From the NCBI RefSeq assembly GCF_016907355.1, contig NZ_JAFBBW010000001.1, positions 868,001-932,000 of the forward strand: a DNA stretch of 64,000 nucleotides, given 5' to 3'. This DNA is from Agromyces aurantiacus. GTDB lineage: Bacteria > Actinomycetota > Actinomycetes > Actinomycetales > Microbacteriaceae. Both the position numbers and the translations under genes were made by a program. Positions within the stretch are counted from its first letter, which is position 1. Every line of letters starts with the position of its first letter. The notes below the pieces were generated by a model. It searched no databases. It was given only the letters and a program-made list of their open reading frames with translations, and had not been told where the DNA came from. Shown one piece after another: positions 54,921 to 63,538 of this stretch.

Positions 54921-56399
54921 GAACTGGTACACCTCGGTCTGGTCCACGCCGGGGAACGTGCCGGTCGGCAGCGCCGCGAGCAGCGAGGTCGGCGTGCGCG
55001 CCGCGGGCCACGACGCATCCGCCCAGCGCTCGGCGAGCTCGGAGGGCGCGCGCCGGCAGCACGACTCGTCGGGGCACCGCGACACCGCGCGATGCGGTGT
55101 CTCACGGCCGCGGAACCACTTGACGTGCTCGAACGGCACGCCCACCGAGACCGAGTACTCGCCCTCCTTGGCCTTCTCGATGCGCGAGGTGCACCAGAAC
55201 GTGCCCGACGTCGTGTCGGTGTACTGGTACCAGGGGCTGAAGCGGTCCTCGACGTCGAACACGGTGCGCGCCGTCCAGTTGCGGCACACCGTGGTGCCCT
55301 CGACCGCGCCGAGCGCGTCGGACGGGAAGCGCACCGAGTCGTTCTCGTACGCCTTGATGATGGTGCCCGACTCGTGCACCTTCATGAAGTGCACGGGGAT
55401 GTCGAGGCGCGCGGTCGCGAGGTTCGTGAACCGGTGCGCGGCCGTCTCGTACGAGACCGCGAAGTGGTCGCGGAGCTCCTCCATCGAGATGCGTCGCAGG
55501 TTCTTGGCCTCGGAGAGGTAGCGCACCGCAGCCTGCTCGGGCAGCAGGATCGCGGCCGTGAGGTAGTTCGTCTCGATGCGCTGGCGCAGGAAGTCGCCGT
55601 AGTTGGCCGGCTCCTCGTGGCCGAGCAGGTGGCTCGCGAGCGCCTGGAGGATCGGCGAGCGCGAGTCGCGCGACGGCGACTGCTGCGTCGGCAGGTAGAT
55701 GCGGCCGTGGCGCTTGTCGGTGACCGAGCGCGTCGAGTGCGGCAGGTCGCCGACGTAGTGCAGCGAGTAGCCGAGGTGGCTGGCCATGTCGGCGACGAGC
55801 TGGTGCGAGACCGGGCCGCCGCTGTGGCCGACGGCCTCGAGCAGCTCGGCCGCCTTCGCCTCGAGCTCGGGGTAGAAGTTGTCGCGGGCGCGCATCTCGG
55901 CCCGCAGCTGGGCGTTGGCCCGGCGCGCCTCCTCGGGCGTCGCCGCTCGCTCGCGGTGCAGCCGGTCGATCTCGTGGTGCAGCGCGAGGATCGTCTGCAG
56001 CGTCTGGTCGCTCATGGTCTTCGCCACGCGGAACGGCTCGAGCCCGAGCGCCGCGAACACCGGCCCGCGTTGCGCGCGCTCGACGGCGATCTCGAGCGCC
56101 GCGCGCTCCGAGGGCGGGTCGGGTCTGAGCAGCTCGTCGGCGGTCGTGCCGAGCGCGAGGGCGATCGTGCGGAGCATCGACAGCCGAGGCTCGCGCTTGC
56201 CGTTCTCGATCGCCGAGACCTGGCTCGGCGCGCGGTCGATCGCGGCCGCGAGTTCGCCGAGCGTGAGCCCGGCGGCGAGGCGACGGTCGCGGATGCGGCG
56301 GCCGAGGGTGAGCGCGTCGACCTCGTCGGGCGCGGGTTCAGGCGCCTGCGCGAAGGCGGCGGCGAGGGCCGTGGAACGGGCGCGATCGGCGGTGACCAT
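54894..56399 (-). CDS. ramB: RamB/MerR-like short-chain fatty-acid metabolism regulator (XRE + ImmA/IrrE-like + DUF2083)
   Basis: 501 residues. The XRE helix-turn-helix (about 25-95) contains LGRRIRDRRLAAGLTLGELA; an ImmA/IrrE-like zinc metallopeptidase fold (about 200-330) includes LASHLLGHEEPANYGDF; the C-terminal DUF2083-like region has scattered cysteines and a CPDESCC cluster near 463-470. RamB represses acetate and propionate catabolism genes in Corynebacterium. Two GAAGAATCG motifs upstream may be its own operators. The C-terminal residues FLEAHAPRG are encoded by the first unit of the 37-bp repeat. Confidence 0.9.
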   Translation of the reverse strand: MVTADRARSTALAAAFAQAPEPAPDEVDALTLGRRIRDRRLAAGLTLGELAAAIDRAPSQVSAIENGKREPRLSMLRTIALALGTTADELLRPDPPSERAALEIAVERAQRGPVFAALGLEPFRVAKTMSDQTLQTILALHHEIDRLHRERAATPEEARRANAQLRAEMRARDNFYPELEAKAAELLEAVGHSGGPVSHQLVADMASHLGYSLHYVGDLPHSTRSVTDKRHGRIYLPTQQSPSRDSRSPILQALASHLLGHEEPANYGDFLRQRIETNYLTAAILLPEQAAVRYLSEAKNLRRISMEELRDHFAVSYETAAHRFTNLATARLDIPVHFMKVHESGTIIKAYENDSVRFPSDALGAVEGTTVCRNWTARTVFDVEDRFSPWYQYTDTTSGTFWCTSRIEKAKEGEYSVSVGVPFEHVKWFRGRETPHRAVSRCPDESCCRRAPSELAERWADASWPAARTPTSLLAALPTGTFPGVDQTEVYQFLEAHAPRG

Positions 56400-56401
56400 G
56401 C

Positions 56402-56517
56402 CTCATGCTCACATGAGCGGGCCGACGTCGCAAACCGAAGAATCGAGTAAGTTCTGCGAACGAGGTGACGCTGGCCGGATTTCGCTCCGTTCTCGCGCTC
56501 GCACGCGCGAAGAATCG
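56402..56517 (-). promoter_or_regulatory. ramB upstream region with repeated motifs
   Basis: GAAGAATCG occurs at 56437-56445 and again at 56509-56517, 72 bases apart, in an otherwise GC-rich gap. A perfect dyad CTCATG...CATGAG with four-base spacer stands at 56402-56417, immediately before the ramB start codon. They are candidate autoregulatory sites; no single consensus could be confirmed. Confidence 0.45.
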
Positions 56518-56538
56518 CAAGAATACCGCGACACCGGC

Positions 56539-57000
56539 TCAGCGGGTGACGGCGAGCACTGCCTCGTCGGCGGCTGCCGAGTGACGTTCGCGCGACTCGA
56601 GCACCTCGGGCACGTGGGCCTCCGCCCACGTGCGCATCGCATGGATGGGCTCGAGCAGTGAGCGGCCCAGCGGGGTCAGCGAGTACTCCACGCGAGGCGG
56701 CGAGTCCTGGTAGGCCCGGCGCTCGACGAGGCCGTCGGCCTCGAGCGCCCGGAGGGTCTCGGTCAGCACCTTGGGTGTGACGACGCCGACCTTCGCGCGC
56801 AGCTGAGTGAACCGCAGGGTGCCGCCGGCCAGTGCGAGGATCACGAACATCGACCAGCGCTCGCCGATGCGGCCGAAGACGATCCGGCTCGGGCAGTCGG
56901 GGTCGAGCACGTCGAGGTCGCCGACCTCGCACGGCCCGTCGAGCGGGGCTGCGCCAGGGGAGCGGTGGCGCTCGATCTGCGCGGGGCTGGTGCTCGCCAT
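56539..57000 (-). CDS. HxlR-family transcriptional regulator
   Basis: 153 residues. IVFGRIGERWSMFVILALAGG and TLRFTQLRAKVGVVTPKVLTE with RRAYQDSPPRVEYSLTPLG are the helix-turn-helix and wing. The single HTH domain has no extension, unlike the HxlR protein at 49431. It is divergent from the SDR gene at 57129, which it probably regulates. ATG at 57000 follows GGAGGACC. Confidence 0.9.
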   Translation of the reverse strand: MASTSPAQIERHRSPGAAPLDGPCEVGDLDVLDPDCPSRIVFGRIGERWSMFVILALAGGTLRFTQLRAKVGVVTPKVLTETLRALEADGLVERRAYQDSPPRVEYSLTPLGRSLLEPIHAMRTWAEAHVPEVLESRERHSAAADEAVLAVTR

Positions 57001-57071
57001 GGGGTCCTCCTCGATTCCGCCGCCGGGCGCTCGTGCCGCAGTCCGGCGCGGGCCCGGTCGTCGCCGCCCGG

Positions 57072-57121
57072 TTCCCTCGAGGGAAGTTCCGTTGAAGTTA
57101 CCGGTATCCAATCCATACCGT
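57072..57121 (+). promoter_or_regulatory. HxlR-SDR divergent control region
   Basis: A perfect 14-bp palindrome TTCCCTCGAGGGAA (57072-57085) is followed by TTGAAG (57092-57097) and TACCGT (57116-57121) with 18-base spacing, seven bases before the SDR start codon. TACCGGTATCC and TACCGTATTC are near repeats within the promoter and could be the HxlR operator. Confidence 0.6.
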
Positions 57122-57128
57122 ATTCTCC

Positions 57129-57992
57129 ATGAGAACGCTACTGACCGGGGGAACCGGATTCATCGGATCGGCCGTGCTCGACGTGCTCGTCGGTGCGGGA
57201 CACGAGGTGCGGGCCGTCGTGCGCAGCGCCGACGCCGCGGAGGACGTCGCCCGGCGCGGCGCCACGCCGGCGCGGGTCGACCTGAGCGACGCCGCGGCCG
57301 TCGCCGCCGCACTCGCCGACGTCGACGCCCTGGTGCACACCGCCGCACCGGCCGACGGCGCCGACGCGCTCAACGCCGCGGTGGTCGACGCGGCCATCGG
57401 CGCCTTCGCCGACGGGCGCCGGGTCGTGCTCACGAGCGGCGTCTGGGTGTACGGCGAGGGCGAGGATCTCACCGAGGACCACCCGCTGGACCCGCCGGAG
57501 CTCGTCGCGTGGCGCGTGCCCATCGAGGAGCGACTGCTCGCGTCATCCGTCGACGCCCGCGTCATCGTGCCCGGCGTCGTCTACGGGCGCGGCCGCGGCA
57601 TCGTGCCGATGATCGCCGACGGCCCGCGGACGCCCGACGGCGCCATCCGGCTGGTGGGCGACGGGAGCCAGCATTGGACGCTCGTGCACGTCGACGACCT
57701 CGCCCGGCTCTACCTCGCGGTGCTCGAGCACGACGGTCCGCTCGGCCGCGTGATCGCCTCGGACGGCTCGCCGACCACCGTGCGGGCGATCGTCGAGTCG
57801 GTCGCGGGCCCCGCCGGCGTGGTCCCCGAGACCGCGGCGGCCTCGCACGACCGGTTCGGCGCCGCCTTCGCCGACGCGCTGCTCCTCGACCAGGCGGCGA
57901 GCGGCGCCGCGGCCCGGGCGCTCGGCTGGACCCCCGAACACCGCAGCGTGCTCGACGAGCTCGCCCGGTCCGCCGAGCGAACGGCCGCCTGA
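57129..57992 (+). CDS. NAD(P)-dependent epimerase/SDR family protein
   Basis: 287 residues of the extended/atypical SDR family. The NAD(P) motif TGGTGFIGSAVLDVL starts at residue 6. The usual YxxxK pair is not clear: WVYGEGEDLTEDHPL and VAWRVPIEERLL occur where it is expected, so catalysis may be atypical. HxlR-SDR divergent pairs are common in actinobacteria and respond to quinones or reactive compounds. The mRNA is probably leaderless. Confidence 0.82.
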   Translation: MRTLLTGGTGFIGSAVLDVLVGAGHEVRAVVRSADAAEDVARRGATPARVDLSDAAAVAAALADVDALVHTAAPADGADALNAAVVDAAIGAFADGRRVVLTSGVWVYGEGEDLTEDHPLDPPELVAWRVPIEERLLASSVDARVIVPGVVYGRGRGIVPMIADGPRTPDGAIRLVGDGSQHWTLVHVDDLARLYLAVLEHDGPLGRVIASDGSPTTVRAIVESVAGPAGVVPETAAASHDRFGAAFADALLLDQAASGAAARALGWTPEHRSVLDELARSAERTAA

Positions 57993-58156
57993 CCCGCACC
58001 GCGCCGGGGCCGTGAGGCGACGAGCCGTCGACCTCACGGCCCCGTTCGCGCGTGCGGAGGTCGGGCCCGGTCGAGCGCAAGGGCGTTCACGGCACCGCGC
58101 GGATGTGCCAGAGTGACCAGCACCGCGCCTCGTGCGCGCGAACGGAGGACCCGAAC

Positions 58157-58669
58157 GTGACGACCCGACGACGCACCATCCGGCCCGCCGCGGCCCTCGC
58201 CGTGCCCCTGCTCGCCCTCGCCCTCGCGGGGTGCGCCGGCCTGCCCGTGGCGCCGCCCGCCTCGAGCGGCGGCCCCGGGAGCACCGACTCCACCACCTCC
58301 GCCCCCGATGCCGGGGGCGCCGAAGGGCAGACGGTCGCGCAGGCCTGCGACACGCTCGCCGCCGGCATGCAGGAACTCGGCCAGGTCGACGCGAGCAACA
58401 TCCAGGACGACCTCGTCAACGACCCGGAGGCGGCGCTCGCGACGATCGATGCGGCCGAATCCGCGATCCTCGACGCGACCGACGCGATCACGAACGACGA
58501 GATCCGGCCGTACGCCGAGAAGGCCGCCGACGCGACCCGCACCTACTTCGGGATCGTCCGCGACGCGGCCGAGGATCCGTCCGGCGCCGACTACGACGGC
58601 ATCCAGGCCGACCTCTCCGAGTTCACGGCCGCGATCGTCGAGCTGCAGACCGCCTGCGCGGCGGGGTGA
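58157..58669 (+). CDS. Putative lipoprotein
   Basis: 170 residues. Signal peptide with positive N terminus and lipobox LALAGC (lipidated near residue 23), followed by a Ser/Thr/Pro/Gly-rich spacer and a helical domain beginning VAQACDTLAAGMQELGQVD. A pair of cysteines (in QACDTL and QTACAAG) may form a disulfide. Start GTG at 58157 is supported by GGAGG eight bases before. Function unknown. Confidence 0.8.
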   Translation: MTTRRRTIRPAAALAVPLLALALAGCAGLPVAPPASSGGPGSTDSTTSAPDAGGAEGQTVAQACDTLAAGMQELGQVDASNIQDDLVNDPEAALATIDAAESAILDATDAITNDEIRPYAEKAADATRTYFGIVRDAAEDPSGADYDGIQADLSEFTAAIVELQTACAAG

Positions 58670-58682
58670 GCCGTCGCCCGGC

Positions 58683-59645
58683 TCAGCCCGCGACCAGCGC
58701 GGGCCTGAGCTCGTCGGTGAAGAAGCCGAAGAACCCGTCGGGGTCGGGGCCGAGGTTCATGATCGCGATGCGGTCGTAGCCGGCCTGCTCGTAGGCGCGC
58801 ACCGACTCCACGTGCGCGGCGAGGTCGGGCCCGCACGAGAGCTGGTCGCGGACGTCGTCGAGCCGGACGAACACCGAGGCCTCCTCGAAGTTCGCCGGGT
58901 TCGGCAGCTCGCTCATGACCTTCCAGCCGAGCAGCGACCAGCGGGCGGTCTCGTGCGCGGCGCGCGCCGCCGCATCGGCGTCGGGAGCCCACGCGATGGC
59001 CGCCTCGCCGTAGCGCGGCCCGTCGCCGCTGCGCGCCCAGTACGCCTCGACGAGCGCACGATCCGGGTCGGTGCCGAACATGGCGTCGCCGAGCTCGGCG
59101 GCCAGCCCCGCGGCATCCGGCCCGCCCGCGGCCACCGCGATGAGGGGCGGCTCATCGGGCAGGTCGAAGATCCGGGCATCCTCCAGGGTCAGGTACTCGC
59201 CGTCGTACGAGTGGTACCCGCCCGACCAGAGCAGCCGGATGATCTCGATCGCCTCGCGCAGCATGCGCTGCCGGTCGGAGACGTGCGGGTAGCCCGCGCC
59301 GACGACGTGCTCGTTGAGCCGTTCGCCCGAGCCGAGGCCGAGCGTGAACCGCCCCTCGCTGAGGATCGCGAGCGTGGCCGCGGCCTGCGCGATGATCGCC
59401 GGGTGGTACCGAACGGTCGGGCACGTCACGCCCGTGGCCAGTCCGATGCGCTCGGTCGACGCCGCGATCGCCCCCAGCACCGACCAGGCGAACGGCGAGT
59501 GGCCCTGCGAGTCGAGCCAGGGGTGGAAGTGATCGCTGATCTCGACGAAGTCGAAGCCGGCCTCCTCGGCCAGTCGCGCCTGGCGCACGAGCTCCACCGG
59601 GCCGAACGCCTCGGCGGCGAGCTTGTAGCCGTACTGGACGGGCAT
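58683..59645 (-). CDS. F420-dependent LLM-class oxidoreductase
   Basis: 320 residues of the luciferase-like monooxygenase superfamily. GYKLAAEAFGPVELVRQARLAEEAG and FVEISDHFHPW begin the barrel; LGLGSGERLNEHVVGAGYP is the F420-type loop. It matches the F420-dependent TIGR03557-like subfamily related to glucose-6-phosphate dehydrogenases. It transfers a hydride to or from coenzyme F420; substrate unknown. ATG at 59645 follows AGGAGGGAG. Its upstream gap is divergent to the 59931 operon. Confidence 0.9.
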   Translation of the reverse strand: MPVQYGYKLAAEAFGPVELVRQARLAEEAGFDFVEISDHFHPWLDSQGHSPFAWSVLGAIAASTERIGLATGVTCPTVRYHPAIIAQAAATLAILSEGRFTLGLGSGERLNEHVVGAGYPHVSDRQRMLREAIEIIRLLWSGGYHSYDGEYLTLEDARIFDLPDEPPLIAVAAGGPDAAGLAAELGDAMFGTDPDRALVEAYWARSGDGPRYGEAAIAWAPDADAAARAAHETARWSLLGWKVMSELPNPANFEEASVFVRLDDVRDQLSCGPDLAAHVESVRAYEQAGYDRIAIMNLGPDPDGFFGFFTDELRPALVAG

Positions 59646-59836
59646 GCACGTCTCCCTCCTGCCGCGGGCGGTCCGGGCGCGCGGCTCTCGTGCACGGCGA
59701 ACCTACCGAGTCGCCCCGACGCCCGGCACCCGGTTGCATCTCGCCGGAGAGGTGTGTAGCGGCAGGCGGACGACGGGCCTCGCGCGGCCGCAGCGCACGC
59801 GCGTTATACGCCCCCGACCGAGCCGGTGCAAGACCC

Positions 59837-59865
59837 TTGGGACCCGAGAACCGCCCACCTAGCGT
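59837..59865 (+). promoter_or_regulatory. Promoter of the envelope/stress operon
   Basis: TTGGGA (59837-59842) and TAGCGT (59860-59865) are separated by 17 bases, about 65 bases before the ATG at 59931. The gap 59646-59930 otherwise holds nothing that I recognise. Confidence 0.5.
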
Positions 59866-59930
59866 GGCCATGCACAATCCGCCGTCGAGACCGTGCGCGT
59901 GGCCCGGTCTCGGAGAGGAAAGGGGCGAAC

Positions 59931-60713
59931 ATGGTGAACACCGCAGGGACCGGAACTCCCGATCTCAAGCAGGAAGCGGGTGCGGCCGGCCACCGGGTCG
60001 CCGACACCGCGAAGCAGGAGGCGCGCTCCGTCGCGTCCGAGGCCAAGTACCAGGCGCGCCGCCTGGTCGACAGCGTCGGCAGCGAGGTTCGCTCGCAGGC
60101 CTCGACGCAGCAGCACCGCGCCGCCGGTGGCATCCGCGACGTCGGGTCGCAGTTCTCGGAGATGGCCGCGACGTCCGGCCGGTCCGGGATGGCGCGCGAC
60201 CTCGTCGAGACCGTGGGAGCGCGCGCCGACTCCGTCGCGACCTGGCTCGACCAGCGCGAGCCGCAGGACCTCCTCGAGGAGGTCAAGCGCTACGCCCGCC
60301 GTCGTCCGGGGGTCTTCCTCGCGATCGCCGCGGGTGCGGGCATCGTGATCGGCCGCCTGACGCGGTCGCTGGCGACCCCGAGCGACTCGTCGTCGACGAG
60401 CGGACGGCGCCTGACCGGCACGGCCGACACCACCGCGTACCCGGCCCAGCTGCCCGACACGTCGGCCGCGTACGCGACCACCGGCGGCGTCTACCCGGGC
60501 ACCACCGGCACGTATGCGGGCACCGACGGGGCCTACACCGGCACAGGCGATGCCTACGGCACCGGAGCCGCCGGGAGCACCGGCGCGCACGTCGCCGAGC
60601 CCGACACGACCTGGGCGGCCGAGCCGACCGGCGTCACGGGCACCGAGCCCCCGTACACCGAGCCGTTTCCCGGCGAGGGCACCGGCCGGGGTGACGTGAC
60701 GGGAGCCCCGTGA
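59931..60713 (+). CDS. Hypothetical protein with one membrane helix and Thr/Gly-rich tail
   Basis: 260 residues. A helical N-terminal half (about 10-110) of apolipoprotein-like amphipathic repeats is followed by a hydrophobic helix near 137-152 (PGVFLAIAAGAGIVIGRL) and a low-complexity Thr/Gly/Tyr/Pro-rich tail. It resembles the first protein of the common phage-holin/DUF3618 operons. GGAAAGG precedes the ATG. Its stop overlaps the next start by one base (TGATG). Confidence 0.8.
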   Translation: MVNTAGTGTPDLKQEAGAAGHRVADTAKQEARSVASEAKYQARRLVDSVGSEVRSQASTQQHRAAGGIRDVGSQFSEMAATSGRSGMARDLVETVGARADSVATWLDQREPQDLLEEVKRYARRRPGVFLAIAAGAGIVIGRLTRSLATPSDSSSTSGRRLTGTADTTAYPAQLPDTSAAYATTGGVYPGTTGTYAGTDGAYTGTGDAYGTGAAGSTGAHVAEPDTTWAAEPTGVTGTEPPYTEPFPGEGTGRGDVTGAP

Positions 60714-61207
60714 TGAGCGGCGCGCACATCGGAGGGGTCGACCCGCGGTCGTCGGGCGCGCATGTCGCCGGAGCGACATCCGCCCCGGCCGTGGACCTGC
60801 CCACGCCGTCCGAGCAGAAGGCCGCGACGACCTCGCTGGGCGACCTGGTCGCCGAGGTGACGCGCGACATGTCGACGCTCATGCGGCAGGAGGTGGAGCT
60901 GGCCAAGGCCGAAGCCACCCAGTCCGCGAAGCGCGCGGGCAAGGGCGCGGGCTTCTACGGCGGGGCGGGCGTGTCCGGATGGTTCACGCTGCTGTTCCTG
61001 TCGGTCGCGCTGTGGTGGGGGCTCGGCGCCCTGATCGACAACCTGGGCTGGTCGGCCGTGATCGTCGCGATCATCTGGGGCATCATCGCCGCCGTCCTGT
61101 ACTCCATCGGCAAGCGCGAGTTCGATCGGGTCCAGGGCATGCCCCGGACGATCGACACCCTCAAGGAGATCCCGGACACGTTGAAGAGGAATGAGGAGAA
61201 CCGATGA
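60713..61207 (+). CDS. Phage holin family / DUF1469-like protein
   Basis: 164 residues. A soluble helical N terminus with LGDLVAEVTRDMSTLMRQEVELAKAE leads to two membrane helices (about 82-105 and 108-128). The pattern is the actinobacterial holin-superfamily (DUF1469-like) protein; despite the name it is chromosomal and not a lysis gene. ATG at 60713 is preferred over GTG at 60710. Stop and next start overlap by four bases. Confidence 0.88.
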   Translation: MSGAHIGGVDPRSSGAHVAGATSAPAVDLPTPSEQKAATTSLGDLVAEVTRDMSTLMRQEVELAKAEATQSAKRAGKGAGFYGGAGVSGWFTLLFLSVALWWGLGALIDNLGWSAVIVAIIWGIIAAVLYSIGKREFDRVQGMPRTIDTLKEIPDTLKRNEENR

Positions 61208-61782
61208 CTACCGATCCCAATGCCATTCGTTCCGACATCGAGCGGACGCGAGTGGAGCTCGGCCAGGACGTCGACGCCCTCGCCGACAAGGTGAACCCCG
61301 GCAAGGCGGTGCACCGCCAGACCGAGAAGGTCAAGGGCGTGTTCCGTCGCGCGAAGGACCGCGTGATGGGCAGCGCCTCCGACCTGGCCGATTCGACCGG
61401 CGACGCCATGCACTCCGCCGGTGAGGCAGCCGTCGGCGAGGCGCCGCAGCGCGTGGCGTCGGCGACGCGGGGGAACCCCATCGCCGCCGGCCTGATCGTC
61501 TTCGGCGCGGCGTGGCTCGTCTCGTCGCTGATCCCGGCCTCGCGCCCCGAGCGCGACCTCGCCGAGAAGGCGAAGGACGCGGCGGCGCCGCTCGTCGACG
61601 AGGTGAAGAACGTGGCGCAGGATGCCGCGGCGCACCTCAAGCCCGAGGCGCAGGACGCCGTCGGCTCAGTCAAGGACCGTGCGGGCGAGGCGGTCGAGAA
61701 CGTCAAGACCGAGGGTCAGGTGGCGGCGGCCGACGTCAAGGACGCCGCGCAGCAGAGCCACTCGCCGCAGTACGGCTACTGA
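61204..61782 (+). CDS. DUF3618-domain protein
   Basis: 192 residues. The DUF3618 signature IRSDIERTRVELGQDVDALADKVNPGK is at 8-34 (quoted in part in the middle). One hydrophobic segment near 98-113 (NPIAAGLIVFGAAWLVSSL) is followed by amphipathic helices rich in Asp, Ala and Lys. Proteins of this operon are tied to envelope or osmotic stress by association only. Ends before a strong terminator. Confidence 0.88.
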   Translation: MTTDPNAIRSDIERTRVELGQDVDALADKVNPGKAVHRQTEKVKGVFRRAKDRVMGSASDLADSTGDAMHSAGEAAVGEAPQRVASATRGNPIAAGLIVFGAAWLVSSLIPASRPERDLAEKAKDAAAPLVDEVKNVAQDAAAHLKPEAQDAVGSVKDRAGEAVENVKTEGQVAAADVKDAAQQSHSPQYGY

Positions 61783-61796
61783 GCCGCATCGAAACC

Positions 61797-61836
61797 GACC
61801 CGGTGCGCCGCCGACCCGAACGGCGGGCACCGGGTC
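61797..61836 (+). terminator. Terminator of the envelope/stress operon
   Basis: Perfect ten-base arms GACCCGGTGC (61797-61806) and GCACCGGGTC (61827-61836) with a nested CGCC/GGCG stem lie 14 bases after the DUF3618 stop, between convergent genes. Confidence 0.85.
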
Positions 61837-61869
61837 GCTCCCTGTCCGGGCGCGGCCGCGAACGGCAGC

Positions 61870-63528
61870 TCAGGCGTCGTGCGCCGCGTGCACGCGCTCG
61901 CCCTCCACGAAGGTCTGCAGCACGCGCGTCGCGCCGATCTCCTCGGCCGGGCGGGCGAACGGGTCGCGGTCGAGCACGGCGAGGTCGGCGTACTTGCCCG
62001 GCGTGATCGTGCCGGTGACCTCGTCGAGGTGGTTGACCCACGCGGAGCCCGCCGTGTAGGCGGTGAGCGACGTGCCCAGGTCGATCGCCTGCTCGGGCAG
62101 GAAGGCGTCGTACTCGCCCTCCTCGTACCCGGGTGCGGCCGTCCGGTTGACGGCGACGTGGATCGCCGCCATCGGGTCGGGCGTCGAGACCGACCAGTCG
62201 CTGCCCGCGGCGAGCACCGCGCCGGAGCGCAGCAGGTCGCCGAACGGGTACTGCCATGCGCTGCGCGGCTCGCCGAGGAACGGCAGCGTGAGCTCGACCA
62301 TCTGCGGCTCGAGCGCCGCCCAGAGCGACTGCATGTTGGCGGCGACCCCGAGCTCGCGGAACCGCGGCACGTCCTCGGGGTGCACGACCTGGATGTGCGC
62401 GACGTGGTGGCGGTTGCCGCCCCGCCCGTTCGCGGCGATGGCGTGCTCGACCGCGTCGAGGCATTCGCGCACGGCGCGGTCGCCGATCGCGTGGAAGTGC
62501 AGCTGGAAGCCGAGCCGGTCGAGCTCGACCGCGGCGGGGTTCAGCACCGCCGGATCGACGAACGAGATCCCGGAGTTGTCGGTGAAGTGCCCATGGCCGT
62601 CGCAGTACGGCTCGAGCATCGACGCCGTGAAGTTCTCGGCCACGCCGTCCTGCATGATCTTGATGCTCGTCGCCGCGAACCGGCCGCCGCGGTAGCGCTC
62701 GCGCCGTTCGACGAGCGACGGGATCTGCTCGAGCCCCGCGGTGCGGTCCCACCAGAGCGCGCCGACCACCCGCGCGGTGAGCCGGCCGGATGCCGCGGCC
62801 GCGAGGTACGCGGGGCCGGGATCGCCCGCGTCGCCGTAGCTGCCGACGATCGCGTCCTGCCACGCGGTGATGCCGAACGAGTGCAGGTACCGCTGGCCGA
62901 GCAGCAGCGCCTCGGTCAGCGTCTCGAGGCTCGTCTCGGGCAGGTGCCGGTTGACGAGCGTCATCGCGCCCTCGTGCAGCGTGCCGGTCGGCGTGCCGTC
63001 GGCGTCGCGCTCGATGCGTCCGTCGGCGGGGTCGGGGGTGTCGCGGTCGATGCCCGCGAGTCGGAGCGCGGCCGAGTTGACCCACGCGCCGTGGCCGTCG
63101 CGGTTGGGCAGGAAGGCCGGCCGGTCGGGCACGACCCGGTCGAGGGCCGCGGCCGTCGGCGTACCGCCGGGGAAGGCCGACATGGACCATCCGCCGCCGA
63201 GCACCCACTGCTGGTCGGGGTGCCCGGCCGAGTAGGCCGCGATGCGCTCCAGGTACTCGGCCTCGGTCGACAGCTCCGAGAGGTCGCAGCGCATGAGGTC
63301 GAGGCCGCCCCAGACCGGGTGCACGTGCGCGTCCTGGAAGCCGGGCACGAGCAGGCGCCCGGCGAGGTCGACCACCTCGGTCGACGGCCCGATGAGGTCG
63401 CGCACGTCGTGGTCGGCGCCCACCGCGACGATGCGCCCGCCGCGCACGGCGACGGCCTCGGCGCGCGAGCGCACCGTGTCGGCGGTGAACACGGGTCCAC
63501 CCGTGAAGACGAGGTCGGCGTGGGTCAT
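61870..63528 (-). CDS. Amidohydrolase (YtcJ-like)
   Basis: 552 residues. The metal-dependent hydrolase motif is FQDAHVHPVW near residue 68, with later histidines in LHFHAIGDRAV and HVAHIQVVHP and aspartate in AAGSDWSVSTPDP. Members hydrolyse amides or related bonds; the substrate is unknown. ATG at 63528 lies ten bases after the permease stop with AGGAGG overlapping that stop, so it is cotranscribed with a polyamine-type ABC transporter, suggesting that it processes an imported compound. Confidence 0.88.
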   Translation of the reverse strand: MTHADLVFTGGPVFTADTVRSRAEAVAVRGGRIVAVGADHDVRDLIGPSTEVVDLAGRLLVPGFQDAHVHPVWGGLDLMRCDLSELSTEAEYLERIAAYSAGHPDQQWVLGGGWSMSAFPGGTPTAAALDRVVPDRPAFLPNRDGHGAWVNSAALRLAGIDRDTPDPADGRIERDADGTPTGTLHEGAMTLVNRHLPETSLETLTEALLLGQRYLHSFGITAWQDAIVGSYGDAGDPGPAYLAAAASGRLTARVVGALWWDRTAGLEQIPSLVERRERYRGGRFAATSIKIMQDGVAENFTASMLEPYCDGHGHFTDNSGISFVDPAVLNPAAVELDRLGFQLHFHAIGDRAVRECLDAVEHAIAANGRGGNRHHVAHIQVVHPEDVPRFRELGVAANMQSLWAALEPQMVELTLPFLGEPRSAWQYPFGDLLRSGAVLAAGSDWSVSTPDPMAAIHVAVNRTAAPGYEEGEYDAFLPEQAIDLGTSLTAYTAGSAWVNHLDEVTGTITPGKYADLAVLDRDPFARPAEEIGATRVLQTFVEGERVHAAHDA

Positions 63529-63538
63529 GGAGATCCTC

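Noticed and set aside
60713..61207. Prophage remnant suggested by a holin-like protein
   Set aside because: Holin-family naming is by fold only; the gene is in a conserved three-gene chromosomal operon and there are no other phage genes.
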